A program made the position numbers and the translations under genes. This document shows, one piece after another, positions 5,907 to 7,082 of a stretch of 7,082 nucleotides of DNA. Source of the DNA: Sediminibacterium sp. Lineage in GTDB: Bacteria; Bacteroidota; Bacteroidia; Chitinophagales; Chitinophagaceae. Each line of letters begins with the position of its first letter. Within the stretch, counting starts at the first letter, position 1. The stretch covers positions 1 through 7,082 of the forward strand of contig JALRFB010000047.1 of assembly GCA_023256555.1 (NCBI GenBank). Reading direction: 5' to 3'. The notes under the pieces were generated by a model. That model was not told the DNA's origin. It saw nothing but the letters and a program-made list of their open reading frames with translations, and ran no database searches.

Positions 5907-7082
5907 TTATGATTGATATTCTCCAAATACTGCTCTTAATGTATCACTGATCTCGCCAAGTGTACAATGAGCTTCCACCGCTTCAATAACCAATGGCATC
6001 AAATTAGTGGATCCTTTTGCTGCTTCTTGAATTGCTTTTAAACAAGTGGCTACTTTCTGACTATCTCGATTCTTTTTTAAATTATCTAATCTTTTAATTT
6101 GTTCTGTTCTAATGGATTCATCTATTTTTAGAATTGGAATCTCGGTTTCTGTTTCATTCTTAAATTGATTCACTCCCACAATAATTTTCTCCTTGGATTC
6201 AATGGCTTTCTGATAAGCATAAGCGCTTTCTGCAATTTTATTTTGCATAAATCCAGTCTCTATTGCAGCAACACTTCCTCCCATTTGATCTATTTGTTGC
6301 ATTAATTCCCAAGATTTTTCTTCTACTTCTTTGGTTAGGTTTTCTACAAAATAACTACCTGCTAATGGATCTGCAGTATCTGCAATGCCACTTTCAAATG
6401 CCACAATTTGTTGCGTTCTTAAAGCAATGCTTGCAGCTTCTTGAGTAGGTAATCCCAATGCTTCATCAAATCCATTGGTATGCAAACTTTGTGTACCACC
6501 CAATACAGCAGCAATTGTTTGAACAGTCACTCTACTAATATTATTATGTGGTTGTTGTGCAGTTAAAGTGGCACCTCCTGTTTGAGTATGGAATCTTAAC
6601 ATCAATGCTTTTTCGTCAGTAGCTCCTAGACCTTTCATAATCTTCGCCCACATTGTTCTTGCAGCTCTGAATTTAGCAACCTCTTCAAATAAATTATTAT
6701 GTGCATTAAAGAAGAAGGAGAGCCTCTTACCGAATACATTAATATCTAATCCTTTTGCTTGAGCAGCTTGCACATAGGCCTTACCATTGCTCAAAGTAAA
6801 AGCAAGTTCTTGTACAGCAGTACTTCCTGCTTCTCTAATATGATATCCTGAAATACTGATGCTATTCCATTTTGGTAAATGTTCGCTACACCATTCAAAA
6901 ATATCTGTAATAATTCTCATGGAAGGTTTAGGAGGGTAGATATAAGTTCCTCTTGCAGCATATTCTTTTAAAATATCATTTTGAATTGTACCTGATAAAC
7001 TAGTTAATGCTATGCCTCTTTTCTTAGCCAATGCAATATATAATGCCAAAAGAATAAATCCAGTTGCATTGATGGTCATGGA
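5907..7082 (-). CDS. Methylmalonyl-CoA mutase catalytic subunit, 5'-truncated, no B12-binding domain
   Basis: This is the substrate-binding TIM-barrel part of an adenosylcobalamin-dependent acyl-CoA mutase, which interconverts (R)-methylmalonyl-CoA and succinyl-CoA. About 391 C-terminal residues are visible; the frame runs off the right edge, and the ATG at 7077-7079 is internal (SMTINATG is a mid-protein family motif). Clear motifs are SLSGTIQNDILKEY, YPPKPSMRII, SISGYHIREAGS, LSFFFNAHNN, FRAARTMWAKIM, LRFHTQTGGATLTAQQP and LGGTQSLHTNGFDEALGLPT. Using TIQND as Gln197 of the Propionibacterium enzyme, the Arg in AARGTYI falls at Arg207 and the His in SGYHI at His244; that Arg is typical of methylmalonyl- rather than isobutyryl-CoA mutases. 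The protein ends at LRAVFGEYQS, before where a fused cobalamin domain would begin, so a separate B12 subunit is expected elsewhere. The sequence does not resemble the C-terminal part of IcmF fusions as I recall them. The amidohydrolase gene follows after 28 bp. Confidence 0.9.
   Translation of the reverse strand, partial: SMTINATGFILLALYIALAKKRGIALTSLSGTIQNDILKEYAARGTYIYPPKPSMRIITDIFEWCSEHLPKWNSISISGYHIREAGSTAVQELAFTLSNGKAYVQAAQAKGLDINVFGKRLSFFFNAHNNLFEEVAKFRAARTMWAKIMKGLGATDEKALMLRFHTQTGGATLTAQQPHNNISRVTVQTIAAVLGGTQSLHTNGFDEALGLPTQEAASIALRTQQIVAFESGIADTADPLAGSYFVENLTKEVEEKSWELMQQIDQMGGSVAAIETGFMQNKIAESAYAYQKAIESKEKIIVGVNQFKNETETEIPILKIDESIRTEQIKRLDNLKKNRDSQKVATCLKAIQEAAKGSTNLMPLVIEAVEAHCTLGEISDTLRAVFGEYQS

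Noticed and set aside
6263..6448. 61-codon plus-strand frame inside the mutase gene
   Set aside because: It is antisense to conserved mutase motifs (GGTQSLHTN region) and has no start context or family features.
7077..7079. ATG (minus strand) as the true start of the mutase
   Set aside because: SMTINATG is an internal mutase motif that maps about 165 residues into the protein, and the frame stays open through the right edge.
1..7082. A mobile element, CRISPR array, toxin-antitoxin or defence island
   Set aside because: All long frames belong to conserved metabolic or envelope families, there are no direct repeats, transposase or integrase genes, and composition is even across the window.

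Overview
This window looks like a piece of a low-GC Bacteroidota chromosome, probably Chitinophagales/Sphingobacteriia-like. The clues are the AT-rich codon use, the lack of recognisable Shine-Dalgarno sequences before the starts, candidate promoters of the Bacteroidota type (TTTG / TAnnTTTG), signal peptides of the '...NAQ' style, and the protein families themselves. No 16S or other lineage marker is present, so the placement is an inference.

The left half (1-4554) is on the plus strand. It opens with the C-terminal four-fifths of N-carbamoylputrescine amidase (aguB, cut by the left edge). This overlaps by 14 bp an intact agmatine deiminase (aguA), and a 9-bp gap separates that from an AmiD-like lipoprotein N-acetylmuramyl-L-alanine amidase. 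AguA and AguB together convert agmatine to putrescine via N-carbamoylputrescine; the arginine decarboxylase that would supply agmatine is not in the window. After a 73-bp gap rich in dyad symmetry and holding a candidate promoter comes an acyl-CoA dehydrogenase of the short-chain/butyryl type. A YggS/PROSC-family PLP homeostasis protein follows, with its own candidate promoter.

The right half (4586-7082) is on the minus strand and converges on the left half at a strong bidirectional hairpin terminator (4551-4580). Read in its own direction, the 3' part of a methylmalonyl-CoA mutase catalytic subunit (cut by the right edge, no B12-binding domain) is followed 28 bp later by an exported M20-family amidohydrolase. 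The two are probably co-transcribed.

Functionally this is mostly conserved metabolism: polyamine synthesis, acyl-CoA oxidation, propionyl/methylmalonyl-CoA handling, PLP homeostasis, and cell-envelope or peptide hydrolysis. I found no rRNA, tRNA, CRISPR array, insertion sequence, phage gene or defence system. No gap between genes exceeds 73 bp. The parts most worth a second look are regulatory: the stacked dyads over the acyl-CoA dehydrogenase promoter and start codon, and the very regular convergent terminator. I see no convincing case for a wholly undescribed system here.
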